Assembly (NCBI RefSeq): GCF_000308615.1
Contig: NZ_BAGB01000162.1
Span: forward strand, 1-64,000
Reading direction: 5' to 3'
Source: Nocardia jiangxiensis NBRC 101359
GTDB lineage: Bacteria > Actinomycetota > Actinomycetes > Mycobacteriales > Mycobacteriaceae
Length of the DNA: 64,000 nt
Shown: positions 16,803 through 25,821 of the stretch, in pieces
Position numbering within the stretch: the stretch's first letter is position 1
How the letters are laid out: the number at the start of each line of letters is the position of its first letter
Program-made: the position numbers and the translations under genes
Notes under the pieces: model-generated
Told to the model about the DNA's origin: nothing
Databases searched by the model: none
Seen by the model: only the letters and a program-made list of their open reading frames with translations

Positions 16803-16916
16803 GTGGATCCTTTATCTATCTTGTCGTTGGTCAGCCTTGCTTCGGACATCGCGGTCAACGTTGTCGCTCTCGCGACCGACGCCTGGAATGCTGTCGCTCC
16901 ACTCTTGCCGCACTAG
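16803..16916 (+). CDS. 37-residue amphipathic peptide
   Basis: GTG 16803 follows GGAAGGGAAGAATCTC and opens a short frame ending at TAG 16914-16916. The product begins MDPLSILSLVSLASDIAV and ends DAWNAVAPLLPH. It has no signal peptide, and its hydrophobic and polar residues alternate as in an amphipathic helix. Corynebacterial PorA and PorH are similarly tiny, signal-less, Ser-containing amphipathic envelope peptides, but I see no sequence identity with them. Coding status rests on the ribosome binding site and composition only. Confidence 0.4.
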   Translation: MDPLSILSLVSLASDIAVNVVALATDAWNAVAPLLPH

Positions 16917-17037
16917 TATCCTCTCCTCTTCGCTGGTAGCTCCTGGCTGCGGATTCCGTAGTCGGGAGCGCCTTCCCGGCACATCATGAACGCGCCCATC
17001 TGAACCACTTCCCCTTTCTTCGAAAGGCCTATTTGGC

Positions 17038-17949
17038 ATGCCTGAAACCAGCATTCAAACGACACCAACCCGAATAAATACCGAACTCCCGAAAAGAGGG
17101 AATACGCCCCCCTATTCGGGTCTTTCGATAAATCCGAGAGGGGCTTTGTGGGCCCGTGTGATGGTCGCGGGTGTGGTGCCTGTGGTGATTGTCCTGGCCG
17201 CCCCGGGCGACGCGTCCGCTGCCGGTGCCGGACCGATTGCCAACCAGCCTGGAGTGACCACCGGTATACAGCCGGGCACCCCCGCACCGACTCCACCGTT
17301 GTCTCCGGCACCGGATCCTGCGGCGTATCCGGAGCAACCGCCGGCGGTGCGTAATGGGCCGGTGCCGCGGCCGGTGCCGTCGGCGGCTCCGGTTCCGGCG
17401 GTGGTGGTGGCGGATTTGCATCCGCCGCGTCCGGTACCGCAGGTTGCGCCGATCGCGCCGCCGCCCAACGAGATTCGCATCGGCCAGTTCGAAGCCCCCT
17501 CGCCGCCGTGGCTGCCGGGGCAGGTACGCGATGCAATCAACAACACCGCCGCGACTGCGGAGGCGCAAGTCTCCACGGCCCTGGATTCGGTCGGGATCCC
17601 GCCGGGTCGCTCGGACCGGGTCGCGGGAGCCACAGCGGCGGGGACCGGGATCGGGGCCGCGATCGGCGGCACGATCACTGCCGCCCCGGCCGCTGCGGTG
17701 GGCGCGGTGGTGGGCGGTCTGATCGGTGGCACGGTTGGCGGTATCGCCGGGGCCGCTGTGGGCACGTTCGTGGCGGTCCCGGTGATCGGCACGGTCACCA
17801 GCGGGGTGGCCGGAACCGCGATCGGTGCAGCTGCTGGGGCGGCGGCCGGGGCGTTGATCGCCGGTGCGCCCGCCGCGATCGCCGGTGCGGTGATCGGCGG
17901 CACCGTGGGTGCGGGCTTCGGTGCCGGAGTCGGGGTGGACCAGCGGTGA
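17038..17949 (+). CDS. Exported or membrane Gly/Ala-rich protein with Pro-rich linker
   Basis: A 303-residue protein of unknown function. One N-terminal hydrophobic segment (about 41-62, VMVAGVVPVVIVLAAPGDASA) is a signal peptide or anchor. A Pro/Val-rich linker (about 75-145) follows. The C-terminal 110 residues are glycine-zipper-like (AAGTGIGAAIGGTITAAPAAA and repeats), as in proteins that insert into or pack against membranes. It opens a plus-strand operon; the next gene's GTG overlaps its stop by four bases. The context suggests an envelope component of the conjugation apparatus (inferred). Confidence 0.65.
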   Translation: MPETSIQTTPTRINTELPKRGNTPPYSGLSINPRGALWARVMVAGVVPVVIVLAAPGDASAAGAGPIANQPGVTTGIQPGTPAPTPPLSPAPDPAAYPEQPPAVRNGPVPRPVPSAAPVPAVVVADLHPPRPVPQVAPIAPPPNEIRIGQFEAPSPPWLPGQVRDAINNTAATAEAQVSTALDSVGIPPGRSDRVAGATAAGTGIGAAIGGTITAAPAAAVGAVVGGLIGGTVGGIAGAAVGTFVAVPVIGTVTSGVAGTAIGAAAGAAAGALIAGAPAAIAGAVIGGTVGAGFGAGVGVDQR

Positions 17950-19190
17950 ACATGTCCCGGTTCCGTACTCGCACAGCCACCGCGGCCGTGCTGGGCTCCC
18001 TCGGCGCGAGCCTGTTCGCGGCACCGGCTGGTGCCTCGCCGGCCCCGCCCGCGGCGGGGTGCCCGGTGTTGTGGGTGCTCGCGGTCCAGGGCACGGGTCA
18101 GTCTTCCCCGGCCGCGAGTCCGACCGCTGACACCGGGGTGCTCGGTGCGCTGCTGGGGCCGGTGGTCGCGGCGGTGCCGAATCTGGTGCAGCGCACCTAC
18201 ATTCCGTACCCGGCGGGATTCGGCGGCGTTCCTGGGGCCGGTGGGGGACCCGAGTCGTACACCGTCTCCGTCACCGACGCGATCCGGCAGTTGGACGCGG
18301 CTGCCGGGCAGATCGTGGCGCGCTGCCCGGCCACGGAGCTTGCATCGATCGGGTATTCCCAAGGGGCGCAAGCGGTCTCACAGTTCGCGCGGGACGTCGG
18401 TGCTGGGCGGGGTCCGGTCCCGCCAGCGAAAGTCGCCGCCGTCGCGCTCTACGCGGACCCCGAACGCACGGCGGGCTCACCGGTGTTTCCCGGCCGCCCA
18501 GGCCAGACGGTGCCCGATCGCCCCCCAGGCACCACCAGTGGCGCGGTGTCCACAGTGCGCATCGCTGCACCCCTCGCACCGGGCAGCGGCATCGCGGCCG
18601 ACAACGCCAGCTATGGGTCGTTGACCGGTCGCGTGGCCGACGTTTGCGTCGACGGAGATCTGGCGTGCGCGGCCCCGCAGCGCGCCGCGCTCCTTCGGGT
18701 CGGGGCCGAGATCGCCGCGCAAGCCGATCTGTCGAACCCGATCGCCGCTGCCGCGAGCCTGCAACGGGTGCTATCGGCGGCGTTGGGTACCGCGTGGAAC
18801 ACGGTCGTGCTCAACGACTTCGACCTCGGCCCAGCCACCGTCGACTACCGCCCCCGGGCCCCGCTGTCGAAACGGTTGATCGACGCCGCTGACCCCCGCA
18901 TCCCCGCCCCGCCACCCGAGCAGGTCCGCGAGGCGAACCAGCGGTGGAACCAGATCACCGCCACCCTCCTCGCGCACCCGACCGAGGTGCCGAAGCTCGC
19001 CAGCCAACTCGCCGGAGCATGGGCGCAATTGGTCGCCGACGACGCCGACCTGACCAACCCAGCCGTGTGGGCGAGTTTCGCGGCCACGGTCACCGCGCAC
19101 GACGGTTACGCGGCCACCGGCCAGCTCGCCTCCGGGATCGCCTGGCTGGTGGCCGTCGCGCACGACCTGGCCCAAGGCGGACACCGGTGA
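17946..19190 (+). CDS. Cutinase-like exported protein, canonical His not found
   Basis: This is a 414-residue alpha/beta-hydrolase-fold exported protein. The signal peptide is at 1-31 (LGSLGASLFAAPAGASP). The nucleophile motif GYSQGAQ and the paired-Cys GD motif CVDGDLAC, which supplies the acid, are present. The histidine that normally follows within about 15 residues in cutinases is absent (AAPQRAALLRVG instead), so catalysis is doubtful. The C-terminal 130 residues are an extra Ala-rich helical domain. GTG 17946 overlaps the preceding stop; ATG 17952 is an alternative. A second protein with this layout is encoded at 29550-31022. Confidence 0.75.
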   Translation: MNMSRFRTRTATAAVLGSLGASLFAAPAGASPAPPAAGCPVLWVLAVQGTGQSSPAASPTADTGVLGALLGPVVAAVPNLVQRTYIPYPAGFGGVPGAGGGPESYTVSVTDAIRQLDAAAGQIVARCPATELASIGYSQGAQAVSQFARDVGAGRGPVPPAKVAAVALYADPERTAGSPVFPGRPGQTVPDRPPGTTSGAVSTVRIAAPLAPGSGIAADNASYGSLTGRVADVCVDGDLACAAPQRAALLRVGAEIAAQADLSNPIAAAASLQRVLSAALGTAWNTVVLNDFDLGPATVDYRPRAPLSKRLIDAADPRIPAPPPEQVREANQRWNQITATLLAHPTEVPKLASQLAGAWAQLVADDADLTNPAVWASFAATVTAHDGYAATGQLASGIAWLVAVAHDLAQGGHR

Positions 19191-20437
19191 CCGACGAACA
19201 GAACACCGGCGCCACACCGTCCGATGCCCACGAGTTGCAGATGGCTCTGCTCGGGGACCGCACTTCGGTCACCGAGCCGCCTGTCGGGGGTGTGCGAGGC
19301 ACTGAATTCTCCGGCGCGACAGGGCCCGAGAACACCGATGCCGCGATCACCGATCCAGGCTTCTACGCCCCACCGGCAGTGGAAGCTCACCACCGGCCCG
19401 GGGACGTCCTGCGGTTGCGTCCGACCCCGACGCCGGGCCTGCCGTACGCGGGGCCCGCGTGGCAGGTGTTGTACTGCTCGCGGGATACCTATGGTGAGCC
19501 GATTGTGGTGTCCGGGACGGTGATCGCGTCCGCGGTGACCGAGGATGCCACTGCGCCGGTGGTGGTGTATGCGCCGAGTTTCCATGGGTTGGGTGGGGAT
19601 TGCGCGCCTTCGCAGCGGCTGGCTGCCGGGGATGAGCCTGATGTCGAGCAGATCAGCGCCGCGCTGGCACGCGGGTGGCATGTCGCGGTCGTCGACGGGG
19701 AAGGGCTCGGTGTGGAGGGTGTGGGCCCGCACACCTTTCTGGCCGGTCGTGTGGCCGGGCAGGTGATGCTGGATCTGGGGCGCGCGGCGGCCCGGATCCC
19801 GGCGTTGAACACCGCACCCGCGCCGCTGGCGTTGTGGGGCTACGCGGACGGCGGCAGAGCAGCGGTGTGGGCAGGAGCCCTGCACCCGGCATACGCGCCG
19901 GAGCTGGACCTGCGAGGGATCTGCGCCGGGGCAGTGGTCACCGACCCGGGCCCGATCCTGGCCCTCGCCGATCAAGGGCCGTGGCCGATGCTCGCGCTCG
20001 CCGGGTTGATCGGCCTGGCCCGCGCATACCAGCATCTGCCGCTGCGGCACGTGTTCGCCGAGGCGGCTCGCCCGCTGGTCGCGTACGCGGAGGAGCAGAG
20101 CGTCGAGGCGTTGTGCCAGCGGTTCGGGCACCGGCTCGCGACCTGGTGCGACCGGACCGTGTGGGACGACCCGATGTGGCGGCACGTGTTCACTTGTGAA
20201 CGCCTCGACCGCACGGTGGTCCCGATCGTGCCGGTGCACCTCTACCACGGCACCACCGACGCCATCGTCCCGGTCGAGAGCGGACTCGAACTCGCGCGCG
20301 ACTACCAGGCCCGTGGCGTGCCAGTGAGCTGGATCGACTACCCCGCCGATCACTTCACCACCCGAACCGAAGCCATCGAGGACGTCATCGCTCACCTCAC
20401 CGGCCAGCTCACTACCGCGCCCAGCAACTCCCACTGA
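19187..20437 (+). CDS. Lipase-like protein with the nucleophile serine replaced by Ala
   Basis: A 416-residue member of the secretory-lipase (LIP) family by its core: WQVLYCSRDTYGEPIVVSGTV, HGLGG, HVAVVDGEGLG and APLALWGYADGG. The nucleophile elbow, normally GYSQGG, reads GYADGG (Ala-220), while the acid (HGTTDAIVP, Asp-358) and His (PADHFT, His-389) remain. It has no signal peptide. It is therefore probably a pseudo-lipase with a binding or structural role. The GTG start overlaps the cutinase-like stop by four bases. Its paralogue downstream shows the same replacement. Confidence 0.78.
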   Translation: MTDEQNTGATPSDAHELQMALLGDRTSVTEPPVGGVRGTEFSGATGPENTDAAITDPGFYAPPAVEAHHRPGDVLRLRPTPTPGLPYAGPAWQVLYCSRDTYGEPIVVSGTVIASAVTEDATAPVVVYAPSFHGLGGDCAPSQRLAAGDEPDVEQISAALARGWHVAVVDGEGLGVEGVGPHTFLAGRVAGQVMLDLGRAAARIPALNTAPAPLALWGYADGGRAAVWAGALHPAYAPELDLRGICAGAVVTDPGPILALADQGPWPMLALAGLIGLARAYQHLPLRHVFAEAARPLVAYAEEQSVEALCQRFGHRLATWCDRTVWDDPMWRHVFTCERLDRTVVPIVPVHLYHGTTDAIVPVESGLELARDYQARGVPVSWIDYPADHFTTRTEAIEDVIAHLTGQLTTAPSNSH

Positions 20438-20569
20438 ACGGGGTGCTGCGCGGATCTGGACCAGCCCGAGCGGCCCTGTCCTGCCCGGTACCCCCTCCGC
20501 CGAGCAGGACAGGAGCCCAATCAAAAGCCTTGTGCCACACAGCAATCGACGATCCTTCTGGAGGTTTTC

Positions 20570-21727
20570 ATGTCCGAGTTCTACACCGCGCCGATCCTGG
20601 CCTCGAGTCGTGTGCCCGGGGATCTGGTGCGGATGCGTCCCACGTTCGCCCCGCAGCTGGCGGGCGCGGCAGCGGCGTGGCAGATCCTGTACGTGTCCAC
20701 CAATTCCCGCGGCGAGCTCATCACCGCCTCGGGCACGGTGATCCTGCCCGACCCCCACCCCGACCCTGCTGAGTACGACGGTGATTCGCGTCCGGGGGCG
20801 GGTGCGCTGCTGGTGTACTACCCGGTCTTCCACGGCTTCGGCGGCCGCTCGGCATCGCAGATGCTCGCCGTGGGCGAGGAAGCAGACAGCGTGCAGATCT
20901 CCGCGGCCCTCGAACAAGGCTGGGTGGTCGCCGTACCCGACGGGGAGGGCCTCGGCGTCACGGGCCTCGGTCCGCACACGTTCCTCGCGGCACGCGCGGG
21001 CGGGCAGATCGTCCTGGATCTGGCGCGGGCCGCGCAGTTCGTCCCGGACCTGGACACCGATGATCGGGAGGAGCCGTGGATGCCGGTGGTGGCCTGGGGG
21101 TACGCCGATGGTGGCCGAGCGGTCGCCGCCGCAGGCGAACTTCAGCAGCGGTACGCCCCGGGACTGGATTTGCGGGGGATCTGCGCGGGCGCGGTCGCCT
21201 CCGATGTCGCCGCGCTGGCCCCCGCAGTCAGCGCCGGGCCGTGCGCGGGGCTGGGGTTGGCCGCGCTGATCGGATTATCGGCGGCGTACCCACACCTGCG
21301 CCTGCGGCATGTGCTCAACGAGGACGGCCTGCGCGCGGTCACCGACGCGCAAACCCTCACCGCTAGCGAGCTTTTCGAGCGGTATCCGCAGCCGTTGTCG
21401 CACTGGTGCGTCCGCACCGATCCGTGGAACGACATGATGTGGCGGCACGTGCTGGCGTATGAGTGCCTCGCGCACACCGCCCCGGCGGTGCCGCTGCACC
21501 TGTATCACGGGCACACCGACCCCATCGTCTCCGTGCGCGCGGGCCTGCGCACTCTGATCGCCTACCGGCAACGGGGAGCCACGGTGACCTGGCGCGAGTA
21601 CGACTCCGGGCACGCCGGCACCGCCCGGGAAGCCATCACCGACGTCCTGGCCCGCCTCGCGGACAACCTCACTCTGGTCTCGACTCCTGGCCCCGTCATC
21701 AGCCCAACGCCTTCAGTGCATCCGTGA
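20570..21727 (+). CDS. Second lipase-like protein with Ser-to-Ala nucleophile
   Basis: This is a 385-residue paralogue of the preceding product (shared AWQILYVSTNSRGELI, HGFGG, VAVPDGEGLGVTGLGPHTFLA). The elbow is again GYADGG (Ala-179), with LYHGHTDPIVSV and GHAGTAREA retaining Asp and His. It has no signal peptide. ATG 20570 follows TCTGGAGG. A 130-bp spacer separates it from the first copy and contains a GGACAGGAGCCC stretch. Conservation of the same loss in two copies argues against a recent random mutation. Confidence 0.78.
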   Translation: MSEFYTAPILASSRVPGDLVRMRPTFAPQLAGAAAAWQILYVSTNSRGELITASGTVILPDPHPDPAEYDGDSRPGAGALLVYYPVFHGFGGRSASQMLAVGEEADSVQISAALEQGWVVAVPDGEGLGVTGLGPHTFLAARAGGQIVLDLARAAQFVPDLDTDDREEPWMPVVAWGYADGGRAVAAAGELQQRYAPGLDLRGICAGAVASDVAALAPAVSAGPCAGLGLAALIGLSAAYPHLRLRHVLNEDGLRAVTDAQTLTASELFERYPQPLSHWCVRTDPWNDMMWRHVLAYECLAHTAPAVPLHLYHGHTDPIVSVRAGLRTLIAYRQRGATVTWREYDSGHAGTAREAITDVLARLADNLTLVSTPGPVISPTPSVHP

Positions 21728-21824
21728 CCTGCTCAGAGACCCGTGCCCGCGCCCCAACCCTGACCCCGTCGAAGGTGCGCGCAGGGCCCCGAGCCACAGC
21801 TCCCGGGAAGGAAGGTGACCGAGA

Positions 21825-22508
21825 TTGCCTGGCAACGAGTTCGACGATCAGGACGAGCTGACCCTCACACCCGCCGACCCCGACGCCGATTCGGGTGCCG
21901 GTGATATGCCCGAGCCGGTCCCGGACCTGGCCTGGTTGGCCACCGGGTCCGGCCGCGAGCCGAGCCCGCCTCCCCCGCGTCGGCGCGGGATCATGCGGCG
22001 GGTGCCGCTGCGGGGCTGGGCCGCGCTCGCCGCGGTGGTCGCGGTGACGGTGGGCGTGGTCGCTGGTGCGCAGGATCCACACCACCCGGCCGGGACCAGG
22101 GCGAGTGAGGCGAGCGCGCCGACATCGACATCGACAGCGGGGGTGGGTGTGTGTGCGGGGTTGTCGGGGGCGGTGGTGACCGAACATGGCGGTGATCCGG
22201 CGACGGTGCCCGGGGTGATCGCCGCCTTCGAGGACGCTTACTACACCCAGCGCTCTGCCGAGGCCGCCATGCGGGTGGTCGCGCCGGAGTCCGGGATCAC
22301 CCAGCAGGCCCTGGCCGCCGGGATCGCCACCATCCCGGCGGGCACCCGGTACTGCGTCGCGGTCACCCCGATCACGGTGAACACCGCGAACGTGCACCTC
22401 GTCGAAGTGCATCCCGACCGCAAACGCGTGGACTACCTGCAGGTGATCAACACGATCTCCGGCCCGGGTGGTGGCCTGCTGATCAGTCACGTCCAAGAAC
22501 AGGGCTGA
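21825..22508 (+). CDS. Single-span membrane protein with extracytoplasmic domain
   Basis: A 227-residue protein. The cytosolic N-terminus is acidic, then Pro/Arg rich. One membrane span (about 70-85, LAAVVAVTVGVVAGA) is followed by a Ser/Thr linker and a compact outside domain of about 115 residues with two cysteines (VCAGLSG and TRYCVAV). The start is the unusual codon TTG 21825, supported by GGAAGGAAGG upstream; no ATG or GTG fits the frame. The layout resembles VirB8- or conjugation-associated bitopic proteins, but I do not recognise the family. Confidence 0.6.
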   Translation: MPGNEFDDQDELTLTPADPDADSGAGDMPEPVPDLAWLATGSGREPSPPPPRRRGIMRRVPLRGWAALAAVVAVTVGVVAGAQDPHHPAGTRASEASAPTSTSTAGVGVCAGLSGAVVTEHGGDPATVPGVIAAFEDAYYTQRSAEAAMRVVAPESGITQQALAAGIATIPAGTRYCVAVTPITVNTANVHLVEVHPDRKRVDYLQVINTISGPGGGLLISHVQEQG

Positions 22509-22596
22509 CCGCCTGTGTACCTCTGCTGTCGCGCGAAATCTGTTCTCCGCCACAGCCCCTCGCCCTCGCCCCGATACACCGAAGGAGTCCGTGCCG

Positions 22597-23508
22597 ATGA
22601 CAACTCCCGACTTCCATGCCCTGAGCATCGCCGCCGACGACGGGGTGCGCCTGGCAGCCACCCGCGTCGGGCGGCCCACTGCGGCGGCCACCCTGGTGTA
22701 CGTGCACCCGCTGCTGCGCGAGCGCCGGTTCTGGGCCCCGATCACTACCGGTGTGCACGAGCACCTGTGCGGGGCGGTCACCCAGCTCACCTACGACCAG
22801 CGTGGGCACGGTGACTCGCAGGCGCCGCACCGCGGCGAGGTCACCACCGTGGCCCGCCTCGCCGAAGACCTGGACACCGTCCTGACGCACGCGTCCGGGT
22901 CGGTGGTGCTGGTGGCGCACTCGACCGGCGCGCAGCTCGTGCACGCCTACGCCACCACCCACCGTGAGCACGCGGCAGCGTTGGCCGGGCTCGTGCTGTT
23001 GAACGCCGCCCCGGAACCCCCTGCGCTGCCACGCTATTTACGCACCTGGCCACAGCGGCTGATCCGCCTGCGCCGACACCCAGCACTGCACGCGCTCACC
23101 GCGGCGGGCGAGGCCGCGCTGGGCTACCGGCTCGATCACACCCGTCGACCCCATCTCCCACCGAGCACGGTGGACCCGAGGGCGCGCGTCGATGTGCTGG
23201 CCGCGCACTCGGGCGGGTTCGGATTCTTCACCGGGGTCGCCGAAGCGATGCGGCACATCCCCTCGGCCGTCCTGGCCGGGGAGCAGGACCCGCTCGTGCC
23301 CCCGCAGCATGCGGTCCGCCTCGCGGACGCGTTGTGGGCCGATTACGACATCGTCGCCGGTGCCGGGCACGACCTTCCCCGCACCCATCCCGCTCGCGCG
23401 ACCGACACCATCACCTGCACCCTCGACCACGCCCTCCGCACCCACCTCGACCACGCCAGCGGGTCCACCCGCACCCCAGCCACCGAGCCCCGCAGGGGCG
23501 TGAGGTGA
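22597..23508 (+). CDS. Alpha/beta hydrolase with complete catalytic triad
   Basis: A 303-residue cytosolic hydrolase. It has the Ser elbow VAHSTGAQ, acid GEQDPLVPP and His GAGHDLPRTHP, plus the TYDQRGHGDS segment typical of the family. The substrate is unknown. Unlike the lipase-like neighbours, its triad looks intact. ATG 22597 is favoured by AAGGAG nine bases upstream; GTG 22591 is possible. It lies between the membrane protein and the P-loop/SARP fusion. Confidence 0.82.
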   Translation: MTTPDFHALSIAADDGVRLAATRVGRPTAAATLVYVHPLLRERRFWAPITTGVHEHLCGAVTQLTYDQRGHGDSQAPHRGEVTTVARLAEDLDTVLTHASGSVVLVAHSTGAQLVHAYATTHREHAAALAGLVLLNAAPEPPALPRYLRTWPQRLIRLRRHPALHALTAAGEAALGYRLDHTRRPHLPPSTVDPRARVDVLAAHSGGFGFFTGVAEAMRHIPSAVLAGEQDPLVPPQHAVRLADALWADYDIVAGAGHDLPRTHPARATDTITCTLDHALRTHLDHASGSTRTPATEPRRGVR

Positions 23509-23530
23509 CCACGAACCCCGCCCCGTCGCC

Positions 23531-25456
23531 ATGACTTCCACCACCGCACACACCGTCCCCGCCGGTGAGGGTCCGCTGCTGATCGCGGTGGCCGGACTCG
23601 CGCCCGGCACCGGCGTCACCACCACCGCGCTTGCGCTCGCCCGCACCTGGCCGGGCCCCGAACCCGCGGTGCTCGTCGAGGCCGACCCTGCGGGTGGACA
23701 ACTCGCGGACCTGGTCGACGGCGACCCCTACCGCGGCCTGGCGAGCGCGTCCTGGGCCGCGCACTTCGGTGCCGGACCGGTGCACCTCGCCGAGCATCTC
23801 CAGACTCTTCCCGGCGGAGTCGGGTTCCTGGCCGCACCACCAGGCCCGGACCCCTTACGCGCAACGTGGGTCACGATGCTGCTGACCGGCCGCCACCACA
23901 ACCGCCGACTCGACGAACTAGCCGCCTGGCGCGAGTTGGGTGCCACGGTGATCGCCGACTGCGGCACCCCCGACTCCGCACTCATGCCACTGCTCGCCGG
24001 AGCGGACGCGTGCCTGGTGCTCGTGCACGCTGACCTCGTCGACCCGTACCGCACCGGCGAGCAGATCCTCGAGGTCGCCGGCCACGCCCGCCGCCCCGGA
24101 GTACTGCTACTCGGCGCGGACACCGACAGCGACGCCGCGACCGCCTTGCGTGTGCCCGTGCTGGCCGCTGTGCCCCATACCCGGCATGCCGCGACCTCCC
24201 TGCTGCACAGGACCTGGCTGCCGCAACGCCGCAACCGACTCCTGCACGCGGCCCGCGCCATCGCCACCACGGTCGAGATCCAATTACGGCCGCCTCCGGC
24301 CCCCGACACGAACGCTCGGCCAGACCTGCCCTCCCCGCGTCCCACTCGCGTCCCCAGACGCCGGGCCACCGGCCCCACGGTCTACCGGATCGATCTCCCC
24401 GCCACCACACCGTCGCCCGTCGACACGAACCCCCTCGAACCGAGTTCCGCGCCTCGTCGGACCGACCTCACGCCTCCCATTACTGTTCCCCAGGCACCCG
24501 TCGAGCAGTGGGAATCCTCCGGCCCAGCGGAACCAGAGATCCCCAGCTCCGCTCCGCTCGCACCAGGTCCCGAGACGGACTCTGCGGCAGCCCTTTCCGT
24601 GAGCAGCGTGCCCGAGGCGGTGCCGGTGTTGTCGGTGGCGGTGTTCGGTCCGTTGCGGGTGTGGTGGCGGCCGGACGCGGAGGCTGTGGCGGTGGAGATC
24701 ACTCGGTCGTTGCGGCGCCGGGAGCGGGATCTGCTGATCGTGCTGGCGGTGCACCCGCACGGAGCCACCCGCGAGGCCCTGATCGAGGCACTGTGGGACG
24801 AGCACAGCCAGCCCCGCCGACCGACCAACGCCCTGAATACCGTCGTGTCCCGGCTGCGGGCCGCGATCACCACCGCCACCGCGGACACGATCACCGAGAT
24901 CCTGGACAACGACATATACCGCTACCGACTCGCGCCCGATCTGTGGGAGGTGGACTACCACGCCTTCGACACCGCCGTGACCGAGCTGCGCACCGCCACC
25001 GCCACCGCCACCGCCCGCGGCGAGCGTGAGCGGGCTTGCCGCGCGGTCCTGGGCGCGGCCGAGGGTGTGTTGGCCGAAGACTTCGCCGGGGACTGGATCG
25101 CAGCGATCCGCGAACAGGCCCGCCGCGACCGCCTCAAAGCCGTCGGGAAACTCGCCGCGATGCTGGTCGAAACCGACCCCGACCAGACACTGGCACTGTT
25201 GGAAACCGCGTTGCTCATCGACCCCACCAACGAACCGATATACCAAGACATTCTTCGCCTGCACGCCCGCCTCGGCGAACGCACCGCCATCAACCCCACC
25301 CTGGCCCTGCTGAAACGACGCCTGGAATCCATCGGCGACCTCCCCACACAAAACACCCTCACCATCGCCAAAGCGCTACGCGACCAAAATATCGCCAGCC
25401 CCAATACCGCACGGCCACCTCGAACAGGTGGAACCGAACCCAACCCGCCCCGATAG
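23531..25456 (+). CDS. Fusion of a MinD/ParA-like domain (degenerate P-loop) and a SARP-type regulator
   Basis: This is a 641-residue protein. Residues 10-250 resemble MinD/ParA-type ATPases (AVAGLAPGTGVTTTALALA, VLVEADPAGGQLADL, VIADCGTPDSALMPLLAGAD), but the P-loop lysine is a valine. A Pro-rich linker (about 255-365) follows. Residues 370-610 are a SARP-like module: winged helix (VAVFGPLRVWW ... LLIVLAVHPHGATREALIEALW) and BTAD-type helical repeats (DYHAFDTAVTELR ... LLIDPTNEPIYQDILRLHARLG). It probably regulates genes of the element; partition is an alternative role. ATG 23531 comes 23 bp after the hydrolase gene. Confidence 0.72.
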   Translation: MTSTTAHTVPAGEGPLLIAVAGLAPGTGVTTTALALARTWPGPEPAVLVEADPAGGQLADLVDGDPYRGLASASWAAHFGAGPVHLAEHLQTLPGGVGFLAAPPGPDPLRATWVTMLLTGRHHNRRLDELAAWRELGATVIADCGTPDSALMPLLAGADACLVLVHADLVDPYRTGEQILEVAGHARRPGVLLLGADTDSDAATALRVPVLAAVPHTRHAATSLLHRTWLPQRRNRLLHAARAIATTVEIQLRPPPAPDTNARPDLPSPRPTRVPRRRATGPTVYRIDLPATTPSPVDTNPLEPSSAPRRTDLTPPITVPQAPVEQWESSGPAEPEIPSSAPLAPGPETDSAAALSVSSVPEAVPVLSVAVFGPLRVWWRPDAEAVAVEITRSLRRRERDLLIVLAVHPHGATREALIEALWDEHSQPRRPTNALNTVVSRLRAAITTATADTITEILDNDIYRYRLAPDLWEVDYHAFDTAVTELRTATATATARGERERACRAVLGAAEGVLAEDFAGDWIAAIREQARRDRLKAVGKLAAMLVETDPDQTLALLETALLIDPTNEPIYQDILRLHARLGERTAINPTLALLKRRLESIGDLPTQNTLTIAKALRDQNIASPNTARPPRTGGTEPNPPR

Positions 25457-25677
25457 CATCGCAAGATCGCCATGCGAATGCTTCCGGGAAAGCAAAAGAA
25501 CAGATTCGCGGCGAGCCGAGTAATCGACAAAACAGGAAAATGCCTTCGCGTGTGTCGGAAGCTTTGATGAAATGCAAAATTCGGTTCGGAAGGCAAAATC
25601 CACCGCACCCCGGCGACATCGGGCCTCGCTGTGGTGCTCTGCGTCGAGAAGATCGGACTTCAGATGGGGGTGGTTGT

Positions 25678-25725
25678 GCCGATACGAGGGCCGATACGGG
25701 GGCCGATAGCAGGGCCGATACCAGG
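25678..25725 (+). repeat. Four tandem 12-bp iteron-like repeats
   Basis: Units GCCGATACGAGG, GCCGATACGGGG, GCCGATAGCAGG and GCCGATACCAGG follow one another without gaps, and a fifth partial unit (GCCGC) follows. Only positions 8-10 vary. No initiator gene is adjacent, so the binding protein is unknown. Confidence 0.8.
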
Positions 25726-25804
25726 GCCGCTTGAGATCGGCCCACCCCGCACCCCGTATACGCGCAGCTAGGCGGCCTGTGGCAGGGTGGGGTGCTGTCC
25801 AGGC

Positions 25805-25821
25805 TGTATGTAATACATACA
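25805..25821. promoter_or_regulatory. AT-rich 8-bp palindrome, operator candidate
   Basis: TGTATGTA and TACATACA are perfect inverted arms around one central A, inside an AT-rich stretch that stands out from its GC-rich surroundings. It lies about 400 bp upstream of the winged-helix/H1-like gene. Confidence 0.5.

Noticed and set aside
17508..18944. Long plus-strand N-terminal extensions of the cutinase-like and lipase-like genes
   Set aside because: The extensions are Gly/Arg shadows. The true starts overlap the preceding stops as GTGA and restore a signal peptide in the first case.
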